A stretch of DNA of 64,000 bases, taken from assembly GCF_013248975.1 (NCBI RefSeq), contig NZ_JABRWH010000001.1, positions 1,488,001-1,552,000 on the forward strand. Reading direction: 5' to 3'. The stretch is from Neobacillus endophyticus. GTDB lineage: Bacteria; Bacillota; Bacilli; Bacillales; Cytobacillaceae. Below the pieces are notes generated by a model. The model made no database searches and was not told where the DNA came from. It saw only the letters and a list, made by a program, of their open reading frames with translations. The position numbers and the translations under genes were made by a program. Every line of letters begins with the position of its first letter. The first letter of the stretch is position 1. This document shows positions 27,061-36,470 of this stretch, piece after piece.

Positions 27061-27261
27061 CTACCAACCAATAAAATAAAAAACTAGTCCCATTGCTATG
27101 CTTACTAATATACCTCGTTTGTATAAATGCTTTTTTTGATGCTTTTCAAATTTAGTTCCAGATGAGCCTTCTTGTATCTTTATTATTGAAAGAACTATAA
27201 ACCACCCAAACACGATACTACCAATTATATTAAACGCTAAATTAAATAATAATCCCAACAT
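27061..27261 (-). CDS. Small membrane protein (66 aa)
   Basis: Start set at ATG 27261, which has AGGGGAG about 5 nt upstream; the longer frame to 27303 lacks a ribosome site. Two membrane helices (LGLLFNLAFNIIGSIVFGWFIV and the C-terminal ILVSIAMGLVFYFIGW) flank a basic loop (KFEKHQKKHLYKRG). Helical hairpin of unknown function. Confidence 0.65.
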   Translation of the reverse strand: MLGLLFNLAFNIIGSIVFGWFIVLSIIKIQEGSSGTKFEKHQKKHLYKRGILVSIAMGLVFYFIGW

Positions 27262-27445
27262 ATTAACTCCCCTAAAATAGTGGTAATTCTTTGTATAAGT
27301 CAATTATATCAATCCCTAACCTCTCAGTATGTCATTTTTTGAACTTTTCCTTAGCAGCTAAACTGCTTGTTAGCTCAAAAAGAAAAAATAGGTGTCAACA
27401 CTTAACGGGTTCGGTTGATGAGTACAAAACAGTAAATAGCAATAT

Positions 27446-27480
27446 AAAAAGAAGTCCAATTCGCATATGATTTGGGCTTC
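27446..27480 (-). terminator. Terminator of the 27629-28054 gene
   Basis: GAAGTCCAA (27451-27459) pairs with TTTGGGCTTC (27471-27480); the minus strand continues TTTTTATATT. The remaining 27262-27628 has no gene; a G run (GGGGGGAG) lies at about 27607-27614. Confidence 0.65.
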
Positions 27481-27628
27481 CTTTATTTGTTGATATATAT
27501 GTGTTTCATCTGTTTTATCAAGTGGTTTAGCCATGTAATTAGTACATCAATTAGCAAGAGTCTGCTGTCCAGCAGACCCCCTTCGAAAACTGTGCAAAGA
27601 TGAAATGGGGGGGAGAAAATCCACCCAC

Positions 27629-28054
27629 TTAGTCCAGTTCAATATCTTCTAAGTCTGTAATCATGTGAGTTGGCGGGACGGAACTATCACTCTCATCTTC
27701 TACGAGCTCATCTAAAGAGCAGACATCTACGACATTTGCAAAAACTCGATTATTCCAGAATCTGTGTTCAACTTTGATGCCACAACGCTTACCAATTAGA
27801 TTTTCTAATTCTACTTGCTCGTCACCTTCGCCAAACGTGATATCAATCAATTTCTCAAGTGTAAAATTGACACCTTGTGCCATAAGGAAGGATTGTGTCA
27901 CAAGACTATGGTTATCTGTAACAAATGTAGTTAAGGCAGTATCCGAAACACTGAATTTGGTGTTTGCAGACTTTCCTTCTTTAATATTTGTGATTTCAGC
28001 AAAATGCCACCCTTCTGTTGGCATTTGAGGGACTAAGGTTCTTTTGTAGTTCAT
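27629..28054 (-). CDS. Hypothetical protein, phage/plasmid-type (possible OB-fold)
   Basis: 141 residues, acidic C-terminus (SLDELVEDESDSSVPP). The body is strand-rich: EGWHFAEITNIKEGKS, LIGKRCGIKVEHRFWNNRVFANVVDV. Such a layout (GWHxAxIxxI near the start and GKxCGIKVxHR...FANVVDV near the end) is seen in small phage or plasmid proteins handling single-stranded DNA, which is only a resemblance. ATG 28054 has GAGAGGAAG upstream. It borders the left edge of the duplicated recombinase block. Confidence 0.6.
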   Translation of the reverse strand: MNYKRTLVPQMPTEGWHFAEITNIKEGKSANTKFSVSDTALTTFVTDNHSLVTQSFLMAQGVNFTLEKLIDITFGEGDEQVELENLIGKRCGIKVEHRFWNNRVFANVVDVCSLDELVEDESDSSVPPTHMITDLEDIELD

Positions 28055-28453
28055 GAATGATTTCTTCCTCTCTATTATGTGAATTGTTGGTTGTTGAAAA
28101 TAACCTTACAACCCTATAATAGCAAATCCCAACTTTTTACATCCGCCATCAAAACCCTTATGTACCAATGGTTCCCAGCCCCTTGCATAAACGGCGGAAG
28201 AATCGTTTGTAATTATAGACTAAGTCTCCCCGTCGGAAATTTTTTAAAAAACACCATGTCAATAGTTTTTTTAAAAAAACTTTATCATTACTTTTTACAT
28301 TGATACATCCATTCAGCCGTTTAGGCTTAGATACTAATCGTTGCAGATTGTCACAATTTAGACACATTTATAATTCTTTCCCAATGGAAAAAAAATCAAA
28401 GGGATAATCCAACTTCAAATTACCCCTTAAATCTTCTACATATTAGAAAATGA
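28055..28453. other. Intergenic stretch, no gene recognised
   Basis: 399 bp of mixed composition. A run TTTTTTTAAAAAAACTTT near 28268 is the only local structure noted. Confidence 0.35.
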
Positions 28454-28522
28454 CTACACCCGCTTTTTCATTAATTCCTCCAATATTACTTTAATAAGCT
28501 CAGCTACTAAAGTTGGTATCAT
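28454..28522 (-). CDS. Conserved 22-residue peptide downstream of recombinase, left copy
   Basis: Reads MIPTLVAELIKVILEELMKK then RV and stop. GGAGGAATGCTTA gives an ideal ribosome site. The matching frame in the right block (44098-44166) reads MLPTLIAELVKVIVEELMKK then RV: the peptide, stop and ribosome site are all kept while many codons differ. It should form one amphipathic or membrane-seeking helix with a basic end. Confidence 0.6.
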   Translation of the reverse strand: MIPTLVAELIKVILEELMKKRV

Positions 28523-28566
28523 TAAGCATTCCTCCTCTTAATAAAATAGAAAGGAGGGTAGTTGTT

Positions 28567-28746
28567 TTGGTCAAGAATTTCCCTTTATTGATAGCTATGT
28601 TCGCAATAGGTTGTATTACCCTAACAATTGCTTTTAGTACGCATACACCAGCATTCATAAAATTGCCTCTATCAATAGTTGGTGTTATTTTGGAAATTTG
28701 GAGCATGGTAGCTCTAATTTTACATATAGGTTTTAAGAAACTATAA
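28567..28746 (+). CDS. Small membrane protein (59 aa) inserted between recombinase and 22-aa peptide gene
   Basis: TTG 28567 is chosen because AAAGGAGGG ends about 9 nt upstream; the frame can be extended to 28513 but without support. The product MVKNFPLLIAMFAIGCITLT... has two hydrophobic helices (~4-24 and ~34-55) and a Lys-Lys-Leu end. The right copy of the block lacks this gene: the flanking sequences there join directly, so about 210 bp were gained here or lost there. Confidence 0.65.
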   Translation: MVKNFPLLIAMFAIGCITLTIAFSTHTPAFIKLPLSIVGVILEIWSMVALILHIGFKKL

Positions 28747-28766
28747 AATGATAATTAAAAGATGGA

Positions 28767-29636
28767 TTACAGTTTGTTCACTGCATCCATCTTTTCTTCT
28801 CTTGTCGTCTGAATATAGAACCTTGCAGTCATATTGACCGTGGCATGCCCTGCCAACTTGCTTACGGTCGTTAGGTCAACACCTTTCTTTAGCAGCCTAG
28901 TGCAAAATGTGTGTCGAAAGAGATGGGGATGGAACCGGAACCCCAACTCCCTCGAAATCTTTGCCAACCAATCTCTCACCGCATCCCTATGCATCTTTTC
29001 TGCTCGCTGGCTCACTAAAAGATAGCCGCTATGGTGGAAAACAGACTCGGAACGCTTTTCCTTCATGTACTGCCGTACTAATTGTAGGACATCCTGCCGA
29101 AGCCCGATTTCCCGCCTTTTTCCGCCTTTTCCGATGACAGCAAGGTGGTTAGTCAGAAAATCAATGTCGTGGATTTGGATGTTGACCAGTTCGCTCACCC
29201 TCACCCCTGTATAGAGAAGCAAATACACAATCAGCTTGTTCCTGGTGCTCACTTTGTTGCGATTTTCCACATAGAAAAGCAGTTTCTCCACCTGTTCTTC
29301 TGATAGTGCATCGACAGTTCCCTCACTTCCAGCAGCTATTTTGATTCTATCTCGCTTCAAATGGATAAAAGACTCATTTACCACTCCTTTGGTTCTTAGA
29401 AAATCATTATAAACCTTAAGACTATTAATCTTCTTGTTAATCGTTGCAACTGCATAATGCTCCTTTGACAGATGCTCCTTGTATCGTACGAATGAGAAAC
29501 GGGATAATACCTGAATATCCTTTAGCTTCTCCTGCAAATAACATTGGAATCCTTTTACATCATTCACATAGGACTCGATTGTTTTAGCTGCTTTCCCTTC
29601 TGCAAAAAGCCAATTAGCAAAATCTTCAGTTTCCAA
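28767..29636 (-). CDS. Tyrosine recombinase (XerC/phage-integrase type), left copy
   Basis: 289 residues from TTG 29636 (AGAGGTG 8 nt upstream). The N-terminal SAM-like core-binding domain (~1-95) is followed by the catalytic domain with all active residues: Arg146 (TGVRVSEL), Lys173 in GKGGKRRE, His238 and Arg241 (HPHLFRHTF), His264 (LAGHATVNMT) and the nucleophile Tyr274 (ARFYIQT). It breaks and rejoins DNA via a 3'-phosphotyrosine. It is nearly the same as the 44207-45076 protein and both are intact. The conserved upstream region with CACGACA arms may be its binding site. Confidence 0.92.
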   Translation of the reverse strand: METEDFANWLFAEGKAAKTIESYVNDVKGFQCYLQEKLKDIQVLSRFSFVRYKEHLSKEHYAVATINKKINSLKVYNDFLRTKGVVNESFIHLKRDRIKIAAGSEGTVDALSEEQVEKLLFYVENRNKVSTRNKLIVYLLLYTGVRVSELVNIQIHDIDFLTNHLAVIGKGGKRREIGLRQDVLQLVRQYMKEKRSESVFHHSGYLLVSQRAEKMHRDAVRDWLAKISRELGFRFHPHLFRHTFCTRLLKKGVDLTTVSKLAGHATVNMTARFYIQTTREEKMDAVNKL

Positions 29637-29639
29637 ACT

Positions 29640-29880
29640 AGATTCACCTCTGAATATAAAAAGGCTATTGATGTATGCACTTATACACCAATAGCCTTTT
29701 ACTTTTGATTACGATTCATTTTTTGGTTCCATCCTTCCAGCTCACGACAGTTATATAATAATGTCGTGTGTTTCTCCATTCAAAAACCTTTATCATCCCT
29801 TCACGTTCATGCATTTTTCCACTATTGATTAAAGCCTATTTAGTTTTGTCGTAAAAATCCAAAAAGTAATGTCGTGAAAT
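29640..29880. promoter_or_regulatory. Candidate recombination/operator region upstream of recombinase, left copy
   Basis: Contains the hairpin AAAAGGCTATTG...CAATAGCCTTTT and inverted arms CACGACA (29743-29749) and TGTCGTG (29762-29768) with a 12-bp spacer. Two further GTCGT-type arms follow (29847 and TGTCGTG at 29870-29876). Tyrosine recombinases bind such inverted arms around a short core. Nearly identical at 45080-45320. Confidence 0.55.
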
Positions 29881-29926
29881 TACGCAAAACGATTCACTCA
29901 GCTCCAATAACTATCCAATACTTTTT

Positions 29927-30226
29927 TTATTCAATGTGTAGCTCATAAGCAATTTGTTCGCCATTTTTAATCCATACTTCGTACAGAATTGCCAATGTTG
30001 TTTCATCCACTACTACACCTGCAAGCCACTCATAACCATCATTATCATAATAGGAAAGTGTCTCAAGTAAGAGCGGGTCAGGAAGCTTTTCTAAATGCTC
30101 CGATGGTATGAGCAAGTCATCCAGTTCCTCATGAAAGAAATCATAAGATTCATAGCTTACTTCACCTTTATTTACTTCGATATGAAATCTCACTTTCATT
30201 GACACTACAAACCAATTAAGATACAT
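29927..30226 (-). CDS. Small acidic protein of the recombinase block, left copy
   Basis: 99 residues, strongly acidic: YESYDFFHEELDDLLIPSEH, ETLSYYDNDGYEWLAGVVVD, LYEVWIKNGEQIAYELHIE. It has no membrane segment and no family I know. The right-hand copy at 45368-45673 is very similar and lies 12 nt downstream of intact radC, so the two genes are normally co-transcribed. Here radC is broken. The start at 30226 has only a weak AAGGGTG site; Met at 30199 is an alternative. Confidence 0.7.
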   Translation of the reverse strand: MYLNWFVVSMKVRFHIEVNKGEVSYESYDFFHEELDDLLIPSEHLEKLPDPLLLETLSYYDNDGYEWLAGVVVDETTLAILYEVWIKNGEQIAYELHIE

Positions 30227-30239
30227 CTTTGCTTATCAC

Positions 30240-30376
30240 CCTTTCAGATTTTAGACTAGCAATGTTTACACGTTTAGCAGGGTTCCTCAGAAAATTCCAG
30301 TTGCTTTTGCTTGGTAGGTTCATATTTTCCTATATTGATTCCTCCTCAAATAGAAGTAGCCCTAATTCCACAAATG
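30240..30376 (-). pseudogene. radC remnant (internal deletion), left copy
   Basis: Matches both ends of the intact radC at 45685-46221: the 5' end (MELGLLLFEE region, with hairpin CCTAATTCC/GGAATTAGG) and a piece reading KRVNIVSLK. About 390 bp covering the catalytic JAMM part are missing. The remainder cannot be functional. Confidence 0.7.
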
Positions 30377-30686
30377 GGAATTAGGGCTTTCAGGTATTCT
30401 TCTCATTATAATAATATATATTTATAAATCTATTTGATTCAGATTTTAGTAAATTTAAAAACTTTGATAAAAGGAATTGGTACGTGGAAAGGCTAAAAAC
30501 TTATTATTAAAGAAATAGAATAGTAATTCAAAGAAATATTAGTTAAAACACTTGAAAATAACCTCAATTAAATTTTACAATTATTAGAAGAATATAAAGA
30601 TTACGAGTTGGATGTGAATTAAAAGACCTTAATTGTGATAGACAGGAAATAATTTGCTCCAATGGGCTGAAATGGAGATACACAAA

Positions 30687-31811
30687 ATGGAATTACTCAC
30701 AAAACAAGAGGTACATAAGTATATGTCCCTGCTATCCGAAGAACAGCGAACTTTCTTGTTGGAACACGGCAAGCAAAGCAAGAAGAGTAAATGGCTTGAA
30801 GTGTTGGCTCGGAACAAAGGTATTACATTTCATGAGGATATGTCAACAGAAGAGTTGGAAAAATTGATTGATGATTGGGTATTGGTAGAAGTACTTGACA
30901 GTGGTTATGGGAACAAAAATTACCGCTGTATCTGTGGAACCCCACTGCGTTATCAATATATAGTTCATAACAAGAAAAATGGAGAGACTGTAGGGTTAGG
31001 AGTCAAGTGTTTTGAAAACCATACGATGTTACCAAATCAAGTGGTACGGGATATTCTAAAGGAATTCCACCATATTGACTTGGAACGTGATGAAATTCTA
31101 CACAAGGTTGTATTCAGCGAGTATTTCGATATTAAGCCTTATCTTTATATAGATTCGATTCCTGAATCTATTTTACAGCAAGCACAGCTCCATTTACCGC
31201 TAACCAATAAACAAATTGCGTTGATTGAGAATTTAAAACATTCATACGACATTAATGTTATGTATGAGAAAGCCATTAATAGCTTAAAACCCGAAGCAAG
31301 GGGATTTTTAGAGGATTTACCAGGACACATAAAAGATGAACTTCTTGATAAGTTGGTCAATTGTGAAGACATGCAGGTCGCTATACCCGATGGATTCCAT
31401 GATGAAGAGATAGAACTACTCCTTTCCCTTGAACTACCGATATTAGACATACAGTTGGAGCAAATTTTCGAATATAGAAGGCAAAAAAATTGGGAGACGG
31501 AGAGAAAAAGGGAAGAGGAGCAGAGGGAACTTTTTCAATTATGGAGCGCAGATACTTCTCTTCCAAAAAGGATAAAAAGCACCGAAACCACACTGGATTA
31601 CGATACTCTTATTGAAAGGCACCTTGAAACCTTGAAGAAAGTCCGTGCTAAAGAAAATGAGTTAAGCGAAGGAATGAAAAGGGATTGGGCAAAGGTTGAA
31701 AACATGGTTCGGCTTTGCAGTAAAGGGAATGATTTCGATTATTCCAGTTTTAAACTTAACTTATCTATGATATGTATGTCAGTTAGGATTACAGGAGATA
31801 GATATCTTTAA
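30687..31811 (+). CDS. Hypothetical protein with a Cys-rich (C-x-C-G ... K-C-F) segment
   Basis: 374 residues from ATG 30687, with GGAG 9 nt upstream; an earlier TTG at 30654 is possible. The N-terminal ~65 residues are helical and charged. A short Cys segment follows: NYRCICGTPLRYQYIV...GLGVKCFENH, which could bind a metal with the help of a His. The rest is helical with a strongly charged coiled-coil region (EYRRQKNWETERKREEEQRE). I do not recognise the family. The gene sits inside the left duplicated block, bounded by CCTAATTCC/GGAATTAGG repeats on both sides, and is absent from the right copy, so it is a later insertion (or deleted on the right). Confidence 0.72.
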   Translation: MELLTKQEVHKYMSLLSEEQRTFLLEHGKQSKKSKWLEVLARNKGITFHEDMSTEELEKLIDDWVLVEVLDSGYGNKNYRCICGTPLRYQYIVHNKKNGETVGLGVKCFENHTMLPNQVVRDILKEFHHIDLERDEILHKVVFSEYFDIKPYLYIDSIPESILQQAQLHLPLTNKQIALIENLKHSYDINVMYEKAINSLKPEARGFLEDLPGHIKDELLDKLVNCEDMQVAIPDGFHDEEIELLLSLELPILDIQLEQIFEYRRQKNWETERKREEEQRELFQLWSADTSLPKRIKSTETTLDYDTLIERHLETLKKVRAKENELSEGMKRDWAKVENMVRLCSKGNDFDYSSFKLNLSMICMSVRITGDRYL

Positions 31812-32435
31812 TTGGGAGCGGTTGACCGCTTCCTTTTTATTGAGAAAAGTCAACTCTTTGTTGGTAATTATAAGTAATTAATATTTATTTATAGAATATC
31901 TTTTTACAGGCATTGATAGTTTTTTAATTTCTCCCTTTTCAATTTTAATATTAAAATTGAAATTACCCTAATTCCTCAAAAGGAATTAGGACATTAATTA
32001 ATAATCTATATTTATCACAAAAATAATATGAATTTATTAATCAATTTAATTCAGTTCCTAATATGGTAACATTTACACTGCCAGAATCGCTTTATTATTA
32101 TCAGAAAATTTGGTATATTATAAATAAGCAAGATGTAAAAAAAGAGGAAATTCTCCATAAAAAGAAATGAAGGATTGTGGATTGTAATTAGAACTTTATA
32201 GCATATGGTAAATTTTATACCAACTTAATGCCCCCTAAAAAAGTAGCTGCCTACGAATCTATTAGCAATGAAACAACATGTAGATACTAGCATTTATAAG
32301 GTTTGTCAAGTATAAGTGCTTAAAACACAAAAAGTTAACATTTTCTTAATAAATACCCCTATAAAATTTAATTCAAGCACGAATTTATTATTAAAAGAAC
32401 ATTATAAAACGGTGAAGTTTTGGGGAAAATAATAT

Positions 32436-32470
32436 AAAAAGCCCTGTAGAGATTTCTCTCTACAGAGCCT
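32436..32470 (-). terminator. Terminator of the truncated S-layer gene
   Basis: On the minus strand GGCTCTGTAGAGA, a GAAA loop and TCTCTACAGGGC are followed by TTTTT. The same structure is at 46696-46728. Confidence 0.8.
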
Positions 32471-32500
32471 TATTAGCAATCATTGATGGGAGAAGTTTTT

Positions 32501-32598
32501 GCCTTTCCCAATTTTACACCCCATAATTCATGCATGCACGAAGGGAGCAATGCAATTAACCGAAGCCAATTATGAGGTGTATGAAGGGGGAAAGGTGG
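32501..32598. repeat. Structured ~100-bp hairpin repeat, copy 2
   Basis: Stem ACACCCCATAATT/AATTATGAGGTGT (one C-A mismatch), outer CCTTTCCC/GGGAAAGG and inner TGCATGC/GCAATGCA stems. It sits between two hairpins rich in CAGAGAG/CTCTCTG, directly downstream of the S-layer stop. Confidence 0.75.
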
Positions 32599-32696
32599 AT
32601 TACTCCACTCATCCCTTCTCCCCCCTGAGAGAAACCCTACAGAGAGATTACTCTCTGCAGAGCGTTTCAAATAACTTTAAATTGTTGCTTTAATTA

Positions 32697-34691
32697 CTAT
32701 TGTACAGTAACAGTATTTGTAGCCCAAACGTTACCTAAAGTATCAGTAACAGTTGTACCTTCAGGAGTTACAGTTAGAGCTTTAGTTAAGTCAGTAACAG
32801 TACCTGAAGCCAATTTAACATAAACTGTTCCGTATGATGTAGCAGAAGCGCTAGTGATTGGTTGTGTCAATCCTGCGTCAGCGTAAACACCTAATACTTG
32901 TGGAGAAGCACCAGTTTCAGTTAAGTCAGTTCCACCATAAGTAACTTTCAAGTCACCTAGAGTAATACCATTAGTTGTATCTTCAACATTTGCACTGAAT
33001 GTTAATTTAATGCTTGTTGGAGAAACTAATGAAGCAGTAAATGTTGGAGCAACGTTTTCATTTAGGCCAACAGAACCAACATATGCTTGAGTCATTCCAG
33101 CTCCATTAGCTGTTTTAACACCATTAATAGTGATTTGACGAGCACCAGATAATGTGTTAGTGCCAGAAGCTAATGTTAAGTAAACATTATTTGGTTCTCC
33201 AGATTTAACTACTGCATTGGTAATAGTTAATCCATTGATGCTATAGTTTGCAATGTTAGTTGCTGTAGCACCATCAACAGGTTGGTTGAACACCACTTTA
33301 ACTTGGCTTGGTGTGTTAGAGACAGCTAAAACAGTATTTACTGACTGAGTAGTTGTAAGAACGTCAGTACCACGAGTAATACTTCCGCTTTGAGAAGTTA
33401 AACCAAGATTATTGCTGACACCAGTAAATGATGTGCTTCCTAAAGTGAAAGAATATCCTGCGTTAGCAACCAAAGCAGCTGCAGAACCACCAGCAGGAGT
33501 GAATGTTACACTTGCTAATTTAACACGGAACTCAGTGTTATTAGTATTAGCAACAGCAGTTAAACCAGACAAGTCTAATGTACCACTTGTTGTAACATAA
33601 TTGTAAACTTGAGAAGCAGAAACAGATGTTAAAGTACCTGCATTAACTGGTTTATTAAATGTTAAATCAAGATTTTCAAATCCATTTGCATCTTTGATTA
33701 CTTTTGTAGTAACTAAAGTTGGATTTGTTGTATCAGCATTAAAGTTAACTACTTTTGAATAATCAACATTGCCTGTACCTGATAAATTATATACACCATT
33801 TCCAATTAACTCAATTGTGTGAAGTCCTGCTGGAAGAGCACTTCCTAAAGTTACATGGTATAAAGTTTTATCATTAGCATCTTGTTTAGCATAGATTTGA
33901 CCAGAAGTCGGGTTGCCAGTTGTGTTTACTGCAAGACCTGTTGAACCACCGTCAAATCTTAATTGGCTACCATCAAAACTTTGTACTTGTGCACTGAACT
34001 TAACATCAAAAGTAGTTAATCCAGTTGGAGTAAATTGAGCTGTTGGTGCAATACCATCAGGTGAACCTTTTACAATATTGAATGTAGTTGGGTTAGGGTT
34101 AACTAGGTTACCAGCAAAGTCACTTGCACCAATTGCTGTAGCTGCAATTGTTTTACCAGCAGCAACACTTGGGTCAATTGTTAAAACAATATACCCTTTA
34201 TTAATGTTAGTATTGTCTACTGCAACTACTGCTGAAGTTCCATCAGAATATTTAAATGTCCAGTTACCAGCAGAAGCTAATGGTTCAGAGAAATTAACTT
34301 GGTATGTTGACGCATTTAACTGTTGAGTACTTGTTATTGTAGGAGCAGTAGTATCAGCGAACGCAATTACTCCAGATGTATATTTAGGGAAAGTTTTTCC
34401 ATCAACTGTTTTAACAACAGAATCAGCAACTGTTACAACAGCTTTAACATTGTTGAATGCACCTGTAGCAGCAGTAATTGTTAAAGTTTTTCCATCAGCA
34501 CTTAAAGTAGCAAGAGATGTACCACCTACTAAAGATACACTTCCAGTACCGTCAACTTGTGATAAAGAAATAACGTTAGCATTAAGTGTTCCAACATTTG
34601 CATTAGTTGATACAGTTGGAGTAATTACAGTTGATGGGTCAATCGCTTTGTTGAATGTAACTTGTAATTGAGCACCGTTAATCGCACGAAC
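32697..34691 (-). pseudogene. 5'-truncated S-layer (SbsC/SbsA Ig-like) protein gene
   Basis: A single open frame of 664 codons runs from 34691 to the stop at 32697 without any usable start: the first start-type codon is an internal TTG at 33572, and an in-frame TAG sits at 34692-34694. It encodes tandem bacterial Ig-like domains (VRAINGAQLQVTFNKAIDPS, FADTTAPTITSTQQLNA, LTFNKPVNAGTLTSVSASQ, KVVFNQPVDGATATN) like those of the complete S-layer protein at 46946-49720. Its first residues match that protein where VSAINGKQLKITFNKPV begins. Signal peptide and cell-wall-binding N-terminus are missing. It is a silent cassette or a relic. The absence of internal stops over 2 kb suggests recent loss or selection as a donor. 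Confidence 0.85.
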
Positions 34692-34970
34692 CTACCCCAG
34701 AATCTTCCATTTTCTCGCTCAGCACAACCCCAATAGTACCAACGATTCCAGCGAATTTCCCTTTCCCTAGCTTAGTAAAAAACGAGGAAAAAAAGAGTGA
34801 TGTGTAGGGGAGATTAGGAAAAGATGAGTGAAAGCTGGCAGAGGAAAAAAATAAAAGTCCCGACAAAACCGTTGTAGACCGCAAACGATGAAACCAAAAA
34901 AGACAGATTGTGAATCAAAATCCCGCTTTCCCCGAAAAACCCGATATAAAAATAAATAATAAAACATTGT
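34678..34970. repeat. Dispersed repeat A, copy 2
   Basis: Homologous to 25620-25917. Its left edge coincides with the breakpoint of the truncated S-layer frame, sharing GTTCGTGCGATTAACGG (minus strand) with copy 1. Confidence 0.75.
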
Positions 34971-35029
34971 AAAAAACACACATATAATAGTAGAAACTCG
35001 TCAAAAAGAATAATAATCCACAACAAATC

Positions 35030-35200
35030 CTCCACTAAAACCAATAGTACGGTTAACTCACTATCTCTATACAACTCATTCCTACATCTATAATCATATA
35101 TTATAAGGTACTCTTTTTCGTCGGGATTGCGGGAAAAACGGGAACCCTTGGCTGAGACTAGAAAAAATGCGGGAAGTTTTTTCCCACTGCCCGCAGATAA
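35030..35200. repeat. Dispersed repeat B, copy 3
   Basis: Shares ACCAATAGTACGGTTAACTC, CTATACAACTCATT, GGGAAAAACGGGAACCCTTG and the GCGGG...CCCGC hairpin with the copy at 37535. The rest of 34692-35396 is repeat A plus AT-rich DNA. Confidence 0.7.
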
Positions 35201-35396
35201 TGTATCTTTCCATAGTCAACACCTCATTTTAGTGTTCCCTAACATGTATTATTATGCCACTAACTGGCATTTGGTATCACGGGATTATTTGTATTGCATC
35301 TAAGGAAAATGAAGTTGGAGGTTCTCTAATAAAATTACAATTATAAACAAATAATACCTCTAACTATTGTTAATGAAAATATAATGAGGTAAATTG

Positions 35397-35963
35397 ATGG
35401 GACATAAAGAAAAAGTAAACAAATTAATTGATGAAAATATAGCAGAAATCCATAAATTAATTCAAAAAAAGATTGAAATCTGGTCAGATTACGTATTGTT
35501 CTCAGGACTTTGGTGGTTGAGTATAGGACTATCTGTAATTCCTTGGATTATTTGGTATGTACTTCGTAAGAAGAATAGTACTGACCGTATTTTATATGCT
35601 GGTTTTTTCGTAATGACCATATCCCTTGCCTTGGATATATTAGGAGACCAATTTAGTCTATGGCACTATAGATATAATGTTCTACCTATAGTACCTACTT
35701 ATTTTCCGTGGGATATAACCTTAATGCCAGTATCAGTTATGATTTTATTACAGGTAAAAGCTAATGGTAATCCACTCATAAAAGCAATTTTATTTGGATT
35801 ATTTTCTGCATACCTTGCTGAACCATTTTTTCACTGGTTGGAAATTTATGTTCCGACAAAATGGAGATATACTTATTCATTTCCTATTCAAATAATACTA
35901 TATTTAGTAGCTCACTACCTATCCAGAAGAGAAAAATTTTCTCCATTTTATCAGATAAAATAG
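35397..35963 (+). CDS. CBO0543-family membrane protein
   Basis: 188 residues from ATG 35397 (GAGGT 7-8 nt upstream; TTG 35394 is also possible). After an amphipathic N-terminus come about five membrane helices: WWLSIGLSVIPWIIWYVL, ILYAGFFVMTISLALDIL, a central pair around LMPVSVMILLQV and ILFGLFSAYLAEPFF, and FPIQIILYLVAHYL. The pattern GDQFSLWHYRYNVLP, FPWDITLMPVSVM, EPFFHWLEIY and WRYTYSFPIQ is that of the CBO0543 family of endospore formers. Function unknown; often linked to sporulation. Confidence 0.78.
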   Translation: MGHKEKVNKLIDENIAEIHKLIQKKIEIWSDYVLFSGLWWLSIGLSVIPWIIWYVLRKKNSTDRILYAGFFVMTISLALDILGDQFSLWHYRYNVLPIVPTYFPWDITLMPVSVMILLQVKANGNPLIKAILFGLFSAYLAEPFFHWLEIYVPTKWRYTYSFPIQIILYLVAHYLSRREKFSPFYQIK

Positions 35964-36135
35964 GCGACAAAGTGCTATCTCCAACAAACATTGCAAGCGT
36001 TATTTGTCCACTAACTCTGACCATAAAATAATTAGATATCCATCTTAGATGCCTACAGAATAAAATTTTATCACAGAAAAATAATAACTTTAGTGTTATC
36101 ATTTAACACTAAACTTCAATGTGGAGGGATATACT

Positions 36136-36255
36136 TTGAATATTCTTTTTAGCATAATTTCAAGCTTAATTATTTTGGTTATTAGAATTACATTCTTAGT
36201 TAGTAATACAAACAACAGATTAAAATCCTTTTTAAGAATATCTTCTTTAACCTAA
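36136..36255 (+). CDS. Very small membrane peptide (39 aa)
   Basis: GGAGGG at 36123-36128 lies 7 nt before TTG 36136. The product MNILFSIISSLIILVIRITF... is one hydrophobic helix followed by a polar end (SNTNNRLKSFLRISSLT). A terminator follows 46 nt later. Supported only by ribosome site, hydrophobicity and terminator. Confidence 0.45.
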   Translation: MNILFSIISSLIILVIRITFLVSNTNNRLKSFLRISSLT

Positions 36256-36300
36256 GCATGAATATTCCTCAAGTATCACCTTAATACGCATTGTTGTTGA

Positions 36301-36336
36301 AAAAGGCTAGCACATAATTGTGCTTGCTTTTTTTGT
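36301..36336 (+). terminator. Rho-independent terminator
   Basis: AAGGCTAGCAC and GTGCTTGCTT arms with an ATAATT loop and a seven-T tail. Confidence 0.75.
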
Positions 36337-36470
36337 AAACTTTCCTTTCTACAACTTTAATCATATTCATTATATTCTTCCTAATCAAATGCATCGGATT
36401 GTTCGAGTATATTGTATAGAAATATCATATTAACTGCTTAATTGGTAAATAATATCCATGAGGTGAGAAT

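Larger units (their letters stand above)
28454..32696. repeat. Left copy of a large direct duplication (recombinase-RadC-S-layer 3' flank)
   Basis: Shares with 44098-46945, in the same order and orientation, the 22-aa peptide, the recombinase, its ~240-bp upstream region, the 99-102-aa protein, radC (here a deleted remnant), ~500 bp of non-coding DNA, a terminator, the structured hairpin repeat and the 3' edge of an S-layer gene. Two parts are unique to this copy: a 59-aa membrane gene (28567-28746) and the 30687-31811 gene with flanks. 31812-32430 holds no other gene. Confidence 0.85.
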
